Positions 23,764 through 35,457 are shown, counted from the first letter of the stretch. The stretch: DNA of 64,000 bases from Cervus elaphus (GCF_910594005.1 NC_057847.1:52404001-52468000), one strand, 5' to 3'. The notes: generated by a model not told the origin, from the letters alone. Made by a program: numbers and translations.

Positions 23764-23987
23764 AAAAGTCAATAAGTGGCCCTAATGTCAAAGAACCCAC
23801 CTGCCAATGCAAGAGACATAAGAAGCACAGGTTTGATCCCTGGGTTGGAAGATCCCCTGGAGGAAGGCATGACAGCACACTCCAGTATTCTTGTCTGGAG
23901 AATCCCAAGGACAGAGGAGCCTGGTGGGCTACAGTCCACAGGGTCGCAAAGAGTTGGACACGACCAAAGCAACTTAGACAGCACAGC
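23764..23987 (+). mobile_element. Bov-tA SINE variant
   Basis: The sense SINE has the variant head 'gtggccctaatgtcaaagaa' and an extra 'gagacataagaag' segment, like the copy at 41937-42154, then the Bov-A body and 'gcaacttagacagcacagca'. A loose direct repeat (caattacataat / caattataataat at 23751 and 23987) may be the target duplication. Confidence 0.9.
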
Positions 23988-24044
23988 AATTATAATAATT
24001 ATTAATTACTTTTCTTCTCATTAACATCAATAGTTCACCATTTG

Positions 24045-24200
24045 GCTGTACTTCTCATACTTTATTGTAATTGCCTGCTCACTTGTCTGAAGCCTTCCAC
24101 TAAACCATAAGTTTCTTGAGGGCAAGAAATATGATGAATTCACCTGGAATTTTCTAGAATCTGCAAATGAATAGGTTGATTAAATGAAGCCCATATAAAC
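24045..24200 (+). mobile_element. Possible L2 3'-end
   Basis: 'ccataagtttcttgagggca' with 'agaaatatga' after it resembles the conserved L2 3' untranslated segment ('tgtaagctccatgagggcag'). It is short and diverged. Confidence 0.5.
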
Positions 24201-24854
24201 TAATTGTGGGATTCTACTTTACTGGAAAAGTTCAAGTATTGACTGAATAATGATTTATGAGGTTTTTATAAATAGAATTAGACCAAATGTTCAATACCTA
24301 TTTTCCCTTATGCCTTACATTTGTAAATAGTAGCAGTGCTACATATCAAAATTTTATAGCAATGACACTGAAGCATTGCAGGAGTTTCTGTTATCAAAAG
24401 TGATGTGTTATTTTCAGAATACTAGACTTATTAAGGCAGAAAAATAGACTAGTGTCCTAGTGTGTCTCACATTATTATATAGAAAAATCAAAGATTGTAG
24501 ATTAATTTAGGAGATATAATTTTATGGGAACATTTGTACATAAAATCATTAACAAAGCAGTAAAAAGAAACTATAAAAGCTTTTTATAGAAATGAAAAGT
24601 TATACATAATATCAACAATTATAATTTTTAAAAGGAAGGTCACAATTTTTTGGAGAACAATTTATTGATTTCCTATTTTCCAGGAAATTTCTTAATTTAT
24701 CTTCCTTTATGTTTTCTTATTTATGTTTCCTTCCCTAATGATAAAGCTTTAGATTATATAAGACAACATATTTTGTGATGTTAGAACAAATCCATATCAA
24801 TGCGGGAGTGGGAACATGTTCCACATGTATACTTTTTTTATTAATTACATAGAA
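24201..24854. other. Unassigned AT-rich sequence
   Basis: No recognisable gene or repeat. Confidence 0.45.
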
Positions 24855-25111
24855 TAGCACTGTCCAACTGGAATGCAGTTGGTGAGATGATGTTCTAGGT
24901 TTTTCATGGGCAATGCAGAAATGTCTGTAATGATGGAAGATGATCAAAGTATTCTTTGTGATCCAGTACAGTAGCCACTAGCCACAAAAGGCTATTTAGT
25001 ACTTGGAATGCAGCTTGTACAATTGAAGAACTCAGATTTTTAATTTTATTTAATTTTAATTTAAGTAACCATATGGTGCTAGTGGCTACCATATTGAACA
25101 GTACAGTTCTA
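24855..25111 (+). mobile_element. MER3-like hAT DNA transposon
   Basis: The ends are inverted: 'agcactgtccaac' at 24856 and 'attgaacagtacag' at 25098. The interior carries 'agtagccactagccac' and 'gtgctagtggctaccat', the inverted internal segments typical of MER3 (non-autonomous hAT-Charlie). An extra segment after the left end makes this copy longer than usual. Confidence 0.72.
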
Positions 25112-25739
25112 GAGAAAGATTTCCTTATGTGCTGAATTGGGGCACAAATCAAAAGTCATTTCTAATATATCTCTATACTACATCTCAGAATACATAAACT
25201 GGTAGGTTTTCTCACGTGTTGATCATGATTCAAGAGAAAAACTGTTTCCAAGTTGCCATTTTTATAAATCTAAATTTCTTTGGAAAGAACTAAGTGATGG
25301 AATATACTCTAGATCCATAAAAATTAGGCTGCTTGTGTTGTGACTCTTCATTATTTCGGCATGCAAAGTGTGACATGATGTAAACCTACATCATTAGATG
25401 TGTTCATATATTTATGTCATGAGATTCAATTGCTTATCTAGGAGAAATAGCTTTTTTTAAAAATTCCACTAAAATGATCACTAAAACACAGCTGGCATCC
25501 ATTCTACTATCACGTAAGTGCCACTCTTTATATATTTCATAAGACAAACAAATAATGAAAACAAAAATGTTAGGAAAGAATATGACAGAAAAAATGATTT
25601 ATTTTAAAAAAGCACAAGCTACAACCCTAGTATTGCTAGAACTTTTGTTTTCACAGGTGGGAAAAATGTTTACTAGATATTTTATAACATTATTATTGAA
25701 ATTGAACTAGATAATATTTAAATTTTGGAAATATATCCA
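25112..25739. other. Unassigned sequence
   Basis: AT-rich DNA with no recognisable gene or repeat. Confidence 0.45.
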
Positions 25740-25850
25740 GGTGGCGGGAGACTTAAGAGATGCAGGTTTGATCCCTGGATCAAGAAAATCTCCTGGAGAA
25801 TGGCATGGCAACCCACTCCAGTATTCTTGCTTAGAGAATCCCGTCAACCT
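25740..25850 (+). mobile_element. Bov-tA SINE, truncated at both ends
   Basis: It starts inside the head ('gtggcgggagacttaagaga') and includes 'gcaggtttgatccctgg' and 'acccactccagtattcttgc', stopping before the end of the Bov-A body. Confidence 0.85.
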
Positions 25851-26326
25851 GTATAGATAGAAACCTAACTTAGAAAAGCATGTGTGTCTCTTCAAGAGCC
25901 AAGCATTTCTAAAACACAATTATGAAATTGAATTATTGTACATGTGCATATTATCTCATTGATTTATTAAAGCAGATGTTATTAAGTGAATGTAATTTGT
26001 AAAGTTAGTTTACAAATGTTCCAATAAAATACATTATTGTCAACAAAATAGAATAGCAGTTATTTTACAAATTATATCTATGACATTTGTCATAATCTTC
26101 AACGTTCAAATAAATCAACCTAATGCTCATGAGTCTGGGCATTTACTTTTAGGTGTTTTGTCTTTAGACAGAACTTACGGTTTCTGAAATCCTAGATATC
26201 AACTTTAAATTCTAAACAGACATACTTTTCATGGATGTATATAATTTGAATAAAACCAATAACATACTTTAACATTTAAAATGCATTCTTCAGTGAAAGT
26301 GAAATTACTTTTAAAAATCATATTTT
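25851..26326. other. Unassigned AT-rich sequence
   Basis: No recognisable gene or repeat. It forms the left flank of the young L1. Confidence 0.45.
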
Positions 26327-27115
26327 AAAAGACAAAATATGTTGTCTTTGTTGGTGGGAATGCAAACTAGTACAGCCACTATGGAAAACAGTGTGGAGAT
26401 TTCTTAAAAAACTGGAAATAGAACTGCCATATGACCCAGCAATCCCACTTCTGGGCATACACACCGAGGAAACCAGATCTGAAAGAGACACGTGCACCCC
26501 AATGTTCATCACAGCACTGTTTATAATAGCCAGGACATGGAAGCAACCTAGATGCCCATCAGCAGACGAATGGATAAGGAAGCTGTGGTACATATACACC
26601 ATGGAATATTACTCAGCCATTAAAAAGAATTCATTTGAATCAGTCCTAATGAGATGGATGAAACTGGAGCCCATTATACAGAGTGAAGTAAGCCAGAAAG
26701 ATAAAGATCATTACAGCATACTAACACATATATATGGAATTTAGAAAGATGGTAACGATAACCCTATATGCAAAACAGAAAAAGAGACACAGAAATACAG
26801 AACAGACTTTTGGACTCTGTGGGAGAAGGTGAGGGTGGGATGTTTCGAAAGAACAGCATGTATACTATCTATAGTGAAACAGATCACCAGCCCAGGTGGG
26901 ATGCATGAGACAAGTGCTCGGGCCTGGTGCACTGGGAAGACCCAGAGGAATCGGGTGGAGAGGGAGGTGGGAGGGGGGATCAGGATGGGGAATACGTGTA
27001 AATCTATGGCTGATTCACATCAATGTATGACAAAACCCACTGAAATGTTGTGAAGTAATTAGCCTCCAACTAATAAAAAAAAATAAATAAAAAAAAAAAT
27101 AAAAGACGAAATATG
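26327..27115 (+). mobile_element. 5'-truncated L1 insertion with target duplications
   Basis: A 15-bp target-site duplication with one difference (aaaagacaaaatatg at 26327-26341; aaaagacgaaatatg at 27101-27115) brackets a 759-bp L1 3' end. The insert begins inside ORF2, contains the ORF2 stop and 3' UTR, and ends in an A-rich tail with aataaa motifs (27072-27099). Low divergence and a preserved tail indicate a fairly young ruminant L1 copy. It is too truncated to move by itself. Confidence 0.95.
26391..26744 (+). pseudogene. L1 ORF2p C-terminal fragment (117 codons)
   Basis: This frame is the extreme C terminus of L1 ORF2p, with recognisable text such as ELPYDPAIPLLGIH, RTWKQPRCPSADEWI, WYIYTMEYYSAIKK and the terminal ILTHIYGI before the stop. 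It includes the region downstream of the RT domain that in complete ORF2p leads into the C-terminal Cys-rich/nucleic-acid-binding segment. The endonuclease and RT domains lie upstream and were never inserted here. The first Met is internal to ORF2p, not a start, and the frame has no promoter of its own. It is open because the copy is young, not because it is selected. Confidence 0.93.
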
Positions 27116-28794
27116 AATTGGAACCAGAGTAAATCCAAATAATGCATGTGGTTATTTAATTTTTAAATTAATATAACTCTTCTGAACATGTTCTTTTAAA
27201 ATTATTTCTACCTTGCCTATCTTGACAAATTATTTGGTGCCATTTAAAATAAAATAGATATACAATACAGTGATAAATCTAGAGAAACAAAATATAAAAT
27301 GACAAGATATTGGGGAAATTGAATATTCCAAAGGCTTAGGCTAATATAATTACTGTAACTAAACATTAAATTTAGTTCAAATCTTTCTAGAAATAAAAGC
27401 ATTTTTAAAAAATTGAAAAGGAAACCCAAAATGTCACAAACCTAGAGTATTATAGATGGTTATGGTTTTGTAATGAAAGGAGATGAGTAAGTTGACATTT
27501 ATAATATTGTACTTGATAGAAAATAGGCACTAGTCTGTGACAATAGAAACCTTGTTTTTCTCAAAACTGAACTCAGAAAGTAATTTATTAATGATCTTTA
27601 TGTGAGTGACGTTGAACAACATGAAGGAAAATTCCCCTAATAGCGCTTTTTGTAAAAGATGCAAGAACAAACTTCATGTGACCATTTGATTTGGATGTTT
27701 TATTCTAGGCAAGTAGGCTAATGATGTCCATACTATGTAGGCTATGGATTTCTGGTTCCAAACTGACTTCTCATAAAGCTGAGAAATTAAAAGAGAAATG
27801 ATTAGTTAGTAAATGCCTCTGCCATCCTTTTTCAAATATAAATTCTCTAAGCTATACTGAGTGTCTGGGGCAAAGGTATTGAGCACAAACAATATTCTCA
27901 CTCTTTGTGGGCACTATGTTATAGCCATAGAATTTATTCTATATCATGAAAATTCAAGAGCTTGAATTATAGTTTATTCAAAGGAGAGGAAAAAATTTCT
28001 TAACACAGTTGCCAGAACAGAATGTAAAATTCATTCAAAACTGATCCCCAAAAAAGAGAAAAAGAAAATCAGCCAAACCAAATATTTCCCAGGTGGACCT
28101 CCTGGATATGCTATATTATCTGAATAAATTCTCATTTGGCAAATTGATTTTCATACCATAGAGCACAGACTAAATTAATTTGGCCAGAAAAAATTGAGAG
28201 CAGGTATGATTATCCATTTTACATTTACATTTTATATCCAGGTATGATTATCTAATTATTACTCATTGGAATATCTGACATTTGCATGGTTTTATAATGA
28301 TTAATTAATATGTATTCCCAGACCAGTAATTTGAATGACTTATAGTATATGATAACTATATAATCTGTATTACTTTATTTAATTTTCATTTTCTCCTTTG
28401 TTATTTAACAACTTTCTAGAAAATTTAATAAAAATATAAAAAATTTTCTTGTATAGTATAAATGACTCTATAAACTTCAGGGCAACTTGGCAGGAAAAGC
28501 TATTTCTTGCATTTTTTCATTTCTCCTCAGTTCACGAAGGCTATCCTTTAACAGCCTTTTAAAGTTACTCATCCTCACTTTTGTTTATCTTAATATAAAA
28601 TATATATTTGAATTTCCGCCATTTTTGTAGTAGGAATACTGTTCAGCTTCATGAAAATTCTATGAATTTACATTTATGTGTTTATTCCTCAATGCCTTAA
28701 TATCACTGGATATGTACTTCCACTGTATAATAATTATCACTCTCAAGTCTACTTATTTTACATAAATTTATCTTTCAGCCTAATCTGTAACCAG
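27116..28794. other. Unassigned AT-rich sequence
   Basis: 1.68 kb with no recognisable gene. 'ggtatgattatc' recurs at 28204 and 28242 as part of a short local duplication. Confidence 0.45.
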
Positions 28795-28824
28795 TCAGAA
28801 AACTTTAAAAAATACTGATACCTA
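28795..28824 (+). mobile_element. MER5-like element, left part
   Basis: The left remnant of a MER5-type hAT element reads 'aaactttaaaaaatactgat'. Its continuation is at 30415-30546, beyond the L1 insertion. The bases 28807-28824 form the left target duplication of that L1. Confidence 0.65.
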
Positions 28825-28829
28825 CAAAA

Positions 28830-29040
28830 TGTAAGTGAAAATGTTAGTCACTCAGTCATGTCCAACTCTTTGCAAATCCATGGACTGTAGCCCACTAGGT
28901 TCCTCTGTCCATGGGATTTCCCAGGCAATAATACTGGAGTGGGTTGTCTTTCCTTCTCCAGGGTATCTTCCCAACCTAGGGGTTGAACCTGCATCTCCTA
29001 CCTCACAGGCAGATTCTTTACCATCTGAACCACCAAGCTT
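28830..29040 (-). mobile_element. Bov-tA SINE at the L1 5' edge
   Basis: A minus-strand full-length unit: tail 'gtgaaaatgttagtcactca', Bov-A body (complement of 'cccactccagtatt'), then the tRNA-derived head ending near 'tgaaccaccaagc'. It lies between the left target duplication of the L1 and the first recognisable L1 sequence. Confidence 0.92.
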
Positions 29041-29324
29041 AACCTAAAGACAACAAAAAACAAATGTTGGCAAGAATGTGGAGAAAAGGGAACACTTGTG
29101 CACTATTTGTAGGAATGAAAATTGGTATAGCCTCTGTGGAAAATAGTATGGACATTCACCAAAAAATTAAAAATAAAACCATTATATTCCCCAGCAATGC
29201 CACACTTGGTTATTTATCCTAAGAAAGCAAAAACACTAATTAGAAAAGATTTCATTGCCACATTAGTTACAACAGCCAAGATATGGAAGCAAGCCCATCA
29301 ATAGATGAATGCATAAATAGATGT
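29041..29324 (+). mobile_element. L1 fragment, left part
   Basis: Sense L1 ORF2 3' text: 'acaaatgttggcaagaatgt', 'ggaatgaaaattggtatag', 'aaaaccattatattccccag' and 'caacagccaagatatggaag'. It is more diverged than the L1 at 26.3 kb and has no open frame. It continues at 29531 after a SINE. Confidence 0.85.
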
Positions 29325-29530
29325 GGTGTTAGTTGTTCTGTTGTGTCTGACACTTTGCGACCCATGGACTGAAGCACTCCAGGCTCCTCTGTCCATGGAA
29401 TTCTCCAGGTAAGAACACTGGGGTGGGCTGCCATTTCCTTGTCCAGGAGATCTTCCCAACCCAGGGATCAAACCTGGGTCTCTCCTGCATTGCAGGCAGA
29501 TTCCTTACTGTCTGAGCCACCAGGGAAGCC
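29325..29530 (-). mobile_element. Bov-tA SINE inside L1
   Basis: A full-length minus-strand Bov-tA, with 'gttagttgttctgttgtgtc' at its tail and 'ctgagccaccagggaagcc' at its head. It interrupts the L1 at the point where the family normally reads 'gtggtatatata'. Confidence 0.93.
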
Positions 29531-30414
29531 ATATATATATATATGAAATAGTATTCATATATATTGAATGAATATGAAATATTCATATATATATGAAATA
29601 TAAGTCATAAGAAGAAGAATGAAATCTTGTTATTTGCAACAACATGGGTAGACCTAGCGGGTATTATGTTAGGTGGGGTCAGTCAGAGAAAGAAAGATAA
29701 ATATTGTATTATTTCACTTACATGTGGGTTTAAAACTGGGAACAAAGGAACATACATAACAAAATAGAAACAGAGTTATAGATATACAGAGAAAAGCCAG
29801 GAAGGGTAGGGGAATGGAGGAAAGAAAGAAATAGGTGAGACAGATTAAGAGGTACAAGCTCTAAGTTTCAAAATAAATGGACAATTGTGAACTGTACATT
29901 GTGGGGAATACAATCAGTAACTGTTTTATGTCCTTGTTTGGTGACACAGCATAACTAGATTTATGGTAGAGATCATCTTGAAAAGTATAAAAATATGGAA
30001 TCATTATATTGTGTAACTGGAACTAACAGAGTGCTGTAGGTCAATTATACTTCAAAAACAAACAGACAAAAAACTTAAAGAAACAGAGAACAGATTTGTG
30101 GTTACCAGATGTGAGGACTGGGGGTAGGGGGATTGGATGAAGGCAGTCAATAGGTATAAGATTCCAGTTACGAAATAAATAAATACTAGTGATGTAAATT
30201 ACAATTAACACTGCTCTATGTTATATATGAAAGTCATCAGGAGAGTAAATTTGAATAATTTTTATTATAAGGAAAACTTATTTTTCTATTTCTTTAATTT
30301 TGTATCTGTGTTAGGTGGTGGATGTTCAATAAACTTATGATAATCATTCATGATGTATGTAAATCAAATCACTATGCTGTATATCTTAAATCTATGCAGT
30401 GTCAATTATAAATC
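29531..30414 (+). mobile_element. L1 fragment, right part with 3' end
   Basis: It opens with TA-rich text (29531-29600), then 'aagaatgaaatcttgttatt', 'gcaacaacatgggtagacct', and the 3' UTR ending 'catgatgtatgtaaatcaaa', 'tatgctgtatatcttaaa' and 'gtgtcaattata'. It ends at 30414 at the right target duplication. An A-type tail is not obvious. Confidence 0.85.
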
Positions 30415-30546
30415 AAAAAATACTGATGCCTAGACTCTCTTCTAAACCATGATTCTGATTTAATTGGTCTGGGGGTGTATATGAGCACCAGTAGTTTACA
30501 AAACTTTTGCAGTGATTCTTATGTATAGCAAATTGAGAATTATTGC
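30415..30546 (+). mobile_element. MER5-like element, right part
   Basis: It resumes with a repeat of 28807-28824 (aaaaaatactgatgccta; one difference) and continues 'ttctgatttaattggtctgg', 'gtgattcttatgtatagca' and 'ttgagaattattg', as in MER5A. The L1 inserted within the conserved 'aaaaatactgatgcc' region. Confidence 0.75.
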
Positions 30547-30650
30547 TCTCAACTGTAACATTCTTAAGGGCAGGAGCCATGGCTTATCATCCTTGCATCT
30601 GTTTAATATTGTGCCTGTCATATATATTTAATTTCAGAACATATGTTTTC
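30547..30650 (+). mobile_element. Possible L2 3'-end
   Basis: 'cattcttaagggcaggagcc' and 'atggcttatcatccttgcat' parallel the L2 3' UTR ('gagggcagggaccttgtct'). The fragment is short. Confidence 0.45.
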
Positions 30651-30679
30651 TGGTTATATTTGAACAAATTCTGGGAGAT

Positions 30680-30780
30680 AGTGGAGGACAGAGGAGCCTA
30701 GCATGCTGCTGTCCACGAGGTCGCAAAGAGTCAGACACAACTTAGCAACTGAACAACAACAACAATCCAATAATAATAAT
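30680..30780 (+). mobile_element. Bov-A/Bov-tA 3' fragment
   Basis: It holds only the last part of a sense SINE: 'ggaggacagaggagcctagc', 'gaggtcgcaaagagtcagac', 'cttagcaactgaacaacaac', then an (aac/aat)-rich tail to about 30780. Confidence 0.88.
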
Positions 30781-31119
30781 TTTAAAAAAGCCAATTTTTT
30801 TTCTATTATCAAGGTTTTCCTCTTAGCAATTTTGATCCTCTTAGGATTTATTTTTTTCTTTCATGGACAAAACAAAAAAACAAGTAAACTATGAGTCATG
30901 TTGCCTATAATAACGAAAACTAAGTATTGTGGTTAATTTCCCCCACTGGAAAAAAAAATCATCTGGCCACTCCCTATGATCTCTCCTAACTTCTTATTCC
31001 TTCAGTATTTACAATTAAATAAATGACAGTTTCCAATGTCATGCACACACTTTCAAAATAATATGTATGTACAAGCGTTTTAGCCAAAACCACACCTGAA
31101 CATGATTTTAAATCAGTGG
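30781..31119. other. Unassigned sequence
   Basis: No recognisable gene or repeat. Confidence 0.45.
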
Positions 31120-31295
31120 TTCTCTATCAGAGACATTGGCAACGTCTGGGGACACTTTTTGATTGTCACAACTTGGGGAAAGGGGAGTGTCACTGGCTTC
31201 TAGTAGGGAGGAACCAAGGATGCTGCTAAACATCCCACAGGGCAGCCCCGCAACAAAGAATCATGGGTCCAAAATGTCAATAGTGCTGCGGATGA
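31120..31295 (-). mobile_element. MER20-like hAT DNA transposon
   Basis: 'cagtggttctctatcagaga', 'cattggcaacgtctggggac', 'ggatgctgctaaacatccca' and 'aaaatgtcaatagtgctg' match this non-autonomous hAT-Charlie family, in the orientation opposite to the copy at 48000-48215. Confidence 0.72.
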
Positions 31296-31439
31296 CAAAC
31301 AAATGCAAAGTAAATGTAAATTAAACATAAATATTTCTAAATTAATACTATCTTTCATGACTTAAAAGATACAGGAGTGGTAATCCCCACTGCACTGTCA
31401 TTTAATTCAAGTCTGTCTCTTTACAAAGTGATTTAAAAA

Positions 31440-33150
31440 TAAGAGAAGTAAGTTGACTACTGCAAACATAGCCAAGTAGCAACCTCAGCTGAAACTGCTG
31501 CACTGAACAGAATATTTTTGCTGGGGACAATTGATGCCTCTGGAGCACAGAGTAACCATTGATCTGTGACCATTGATATGAATTTGTTGCCAGCACTGTG
31601 AAAGGAGGATCAAAAGCAGTTCACATTTACCAGGGACAGGCAATAGTACATATTCTTGTTTTTGCTCTGGGGCCAAGCCAACTTTATATGTAGCCGACTT
31701 TATCAATGGTACCAGCTTAATCAGACTGGATAACAAGAAGGACCAAATACATTGGAATCCTTCATACAACTCATGCACTCAAGAAGGTGGGAGAGGAACC
31801 TAACAAAGATTAAAACTTAATGACTTCGGTTGATTGGGGTGTGTCTGGACCTACTCTCCAAAATACAAACCAAGTGACAATCTTGCAACTTCTACCAGAA
31901 GGAAACAAAATGCTTGGTAGGACTTTTTGGATTCTGGCCACAGCCCAATCCCACAGGAAGTACTCTCTTATTTGTCGACACGGAGGACAGCCACATTTGA
32001 ATTCAGTCCAGAACAGGAAAGAACTCTTCAGCAAGTCCACATTAAAGAGCAAGTTACCGCTTGGGGCCCTATAATCTGGCAGAACTTGTGTCCTGGAAGT
32101 ACCTATGATGAGAAAATTACTTTGCCATAGTTTCACCAAGTCCCAGTAAGAAAATCAACATTTAAAGAGGCCCAGAAGTTTTGAGAAGGAACATGCTATC
32201 TGTAAGAGAGAACTGTGCACCATTCAAAAATAGCTCCTGGTCTATACTGTCTCAGAAGCCACTGAGTGACTGATCTTGAGACATCGTGTGATCACACGGT
32301 CAGAGCCATACATTGGGAATTGGATTCTGTCAGGCCAAAAAGCAATAAGGTTTGAAGGGCTCAATAGCAATCCATCATAAGAGGTAAGTGTTACAGCTAG
32401 GATCGGCATAAAAGAGGCCAGAGGCACAAACAATGGTGCATGAACAGGTGGCCCAGACCCCACATCGGCCCCATGTGGCTCCAGTGCTTTTTACCCAGCT
32501 CATACCTACGACCATATGAAGTGCAACCTTTTTAACTGACTTCCAGAGGACAAAATAGTCCCAGGATAAGTTCACTTGGTGTGTTAATAAAAGCTGAAAA
32601 TGAATTGTTATGGCATTACATCCCTAAGTAGGAGCAGCTTTGAAAGTAGTAAGAAGATATTTTCTCAGTAGACAGAACTCTTGATGATTTACCTAATTAA
32701 CTATTTGTGTAGAAGCGGAAGTAGCTCGAGATAAAAATACACATAGAATCATTAGCAGTGATGAATGTTTTGTCTAGTTGGTCAGGATCCTAGAAGGAAA
32801 AATATTGGAAGATTGAAGACAAGATCTGAGTAAGTGGCAAGTGGATGGACACGTGGAAGTGAATACAAATGTGAAAATCTTTGCATTTCATATTAATGCT
32901 CACCAGAAAAATCTGAGAGGAAGAATACTAAAATTAACCACCTAAGCAGGATGTCTCATTTGCTGGCATAGTGGACTCCTAGACAGGGTCCTCTTGGTAA
33001 TAAGAATAGAAATTATGCAAGAGCTCAAAAATTTGTCTCTCTGGTAGGATAAGTTTAGTCCAGAATGAGCTTCCTGCTTGCTTGGGGTTAAACACTATGC
33101 AGATTTACTATGTGGAGACAGTGGACACAGACATGAGAGATTGACAATGG
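31440..33150 (+). pseudogene. ERVL-type endogenous retrovirus pol relic
   Basis: The sense strand follows, with many stops and indels, the order of a class III (ERVL-like) pol gene. A late-RT segment lies at about 31900-32060, where 'ggactttttggattctggcc' is followed by 'acatttgaattcagtccaga'. A connection region follows at about 32300-32520. RNase H-like text lies around 32760-32910 ('ttggaagattgaagacaaga', 'tgaaaatctttgcatttcat', 'taatgctcaccag'). The start of an integrase-like part may follow. No frame longer than about 84 codons on the sense strand survives, and no LTR is adjacent, so it is an ancient, non-functional provirus fragment. The two ends of the relic are approximate. Confidence 0.68.
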
Positions 33151-34962
33151 AACGCCAATGTTTCACATTCACCTTATTCTGGCCATTATTTATAATATCT
33201 GCACACTCCTGGCCATCAAACTATACCACTGTTTCTCATATCTTCAAAATATCTTCCTCTTTGATAGTTTCATAGTTTAGAAAGCCATTTGCACCATCTC
33301 AGCTTGAAGAGTTTTTTTTTTTTTTCAATAGTGTTTGCTTTGTAAATGTGTGTAGTCATGTCTCACAGATTGAGCTATATGAGCATAAGTTGTCAGTTGG
33401 TATATATTAATACTAAAATCATTTGGTCAAAAAACCCTTCTACTCACTTGTGAGAAAAAGTCTCATTTGAGGACTGGTACTTCTTTAAAGTAAGTCCATT
33501 AAATTGCCTAGCTTGTGCATTTTGGCACTAACTTACTAAGAAGGTAATTCAAGAGAACTTTCCATTTTGCTTTCTTTTTTTTTTTTTTGCCTGGATGGGA
33601 CTTTGACATCATTATCCCTCTATGCAATGTTATAGCCATTGTTGTGAAGGTTTGGGTCATTGAAGAAACCATTGTTTTTGCAAAAGGAAAGGTTTTTGCA
33701 AGTTATGCAGTGTATAGTTTATAATTTACTTGGAAATCAAAGTGGATATACACAGTGACTTACAGAAATTATTTTATATTTATAGCATAGATGTAAATTA
33801 GGTACTAAAATGAATATTATATTAGATTTTTCCCCTATTTTCTTTTTTCTCTTAGTTATCCTTAACCCCACCTTTATTTCTGTCTATACATTCAATCTGG
33901 AAATTTTGCCCTAGAGAAGTGGTATTACATGTAGACAATAACAACAATACAGTAGTAAGAATAATAATAATGATATAGTAGCAACAATAATAATAGAAAT
34001 ATTTGGAAACATCCTGGTTTCAAAGATTCAAATCCAATTTAAAATGTTTCCTTTTGATTCAAAGGCAAATATCACCATACAAAGGTGTTTTTGAGGAAAA
34101 AGCTGTAAAAAGAGAGAGGGAGAAATTTCCCCTCCAGAGGAAAATGTACACCCCTAGTTTTGGAGGAGAGGGTAATGGACTGGGGAGTGATGAAAGATGG
34201 GTGATACTTGTGAATCCTAGAGAAAAGTGCCCTGTGCACTGTGTTCTAGGCAGAATCCTCAGGGAGGTGACAAAACCACAGAGAGATTGGGAATATCCCA
34301 GAGCAGAAAGAACCTGAAAATGCCCTGCCACGTAGAGCCTTAGGAAGGCAGCAAAGCTCTTAGAGACAGAATGGCTAGGAGACCCTGGAAGAGATGAAAT
34401 CCCGAATAACAAAGGGAAGCAGCAGATGTCTGCCTACACTCTGAGTGTGACAGTCAAGTGACAGAAGAACATGCAGGGTGAAGAGTCTTGGTGGGCAGGA
34501 AAGAGGGAACTCTGGTAGACTGATGGCCATGAAAAATGAGGGGACCGAGTGTCCCCAGTAAACGTCTTCATGGACAAATAATCCCCAAAACTTTGGTTAT
34601 TTAGGGGCCTAAAGTAGAAATTAATTTGTGTCTTATAAAGCAAAAAGAGTTTGTATGATTTTTGATAGCTGAGATTCCAGATTAAAAATCATACCTGATA
34701 CAATTCTGTTTAGGAGACTGTCAGAAACTAAATAATTTTCCTAAGGTGGTACAAGCAATGGTGGAAGAGACATTCAGGTTTTCCAGCTTCAAGTCAATAT
34801 AATTTCTCTACTCCTGCCATCATCAATATATATTTGCTTTAAAAATAACTTTGGTTCCCAAACTCACATTCATGAGAAAAACACAGGACAAACATGAATT
34901 GAGAGTTATTCTGCAAAAGATTTAACCTATGTCCCTTTTAAAATAAGACGAGTCTAAGAAAC
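33151..34962. other. Unassigned sequence
   Basis: 1.8 kb. T-runs lie at 33312-33325 and 33577-33589, and an ATA/ACA trinucleotide-rich patch at 33933-33993. Overlapping frames of 104 codons (34003-34317, plus) and 117 codons (34059-34412, minus) show no recognisable domain, and I regard both as chance. Confidence 0.45.
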
Positions 34963-35286
34963 TCAAGGAGATCCAACCAGTCCATCCTAAAGGAGATCAG
35001 TCCTGGGTGTTCACTGGAAGGACTGATGCTGAAGCTGAAACTCCAATATTTTGTCCACCTCATGTGAAGAGCTGACTGGAAAAGACCGTGATGCTGGGAG
35101 GGATTGGGGGGCAGGAGGAGAAGGGGACGACAGAGGATGAGATGGCTGGATGGCATCACCGACTCAATGGACATGAGTTTGAGTAAACTCCGGGAGTTGG
35201 TGATGGACAGGAAGGCCTGGCGTGCTGTGATTCATGGGGTCGCAAAGAGTCAGACACGACTGAGCAACTGAACTGAACTGAACTGA
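34963..35286 (+). mobile_element. BovB 3'-end fragment
   Basis: The sense copy of the last ~320 bp of BovB starts near 'aaggagatccaaccagtcca' and ends in a clean '(gaact)n ga' tail at 35267-35286. It is very close to the form typical of younger copies and has a small deletion ('gagctgactggaaaagacc' lacks the usual 'cattg'). Confidence 0.95.
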
Positions 35287-35365
35287 GGAAACCGATACAG
35301 TCCAGGTGAGCCAAGAAACATGATGGATAAATGTAACATGGTATCCTGGATGGGGTCTTGGATTG

Positions 35366-35398
35366 AAAAAAAAAAAAAAAGAACAAAAAAACAGACAA
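35366..35398. repeat. A-rich tract
   Basis: A run of about 15 A followed by 'gaacaaaaaaacagacaaaa'. It could be a retroposon tail, but no element is recognisable immediately before it. Confidence 0.7.
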
Positions 35399-35457
35399 AA
35401 GCTAAGAAATTTGAAAAAAGTATGGACTTGAGTCCATAAGAATGTATCAATATTGGC

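Noticed and set aside
34003..34412. Overlapping 104- and 117-codon frames on opposite strands
   Set aside because: No start context, domain, splice structure or paralogue is recognisable; two-strand openness suggests composition.
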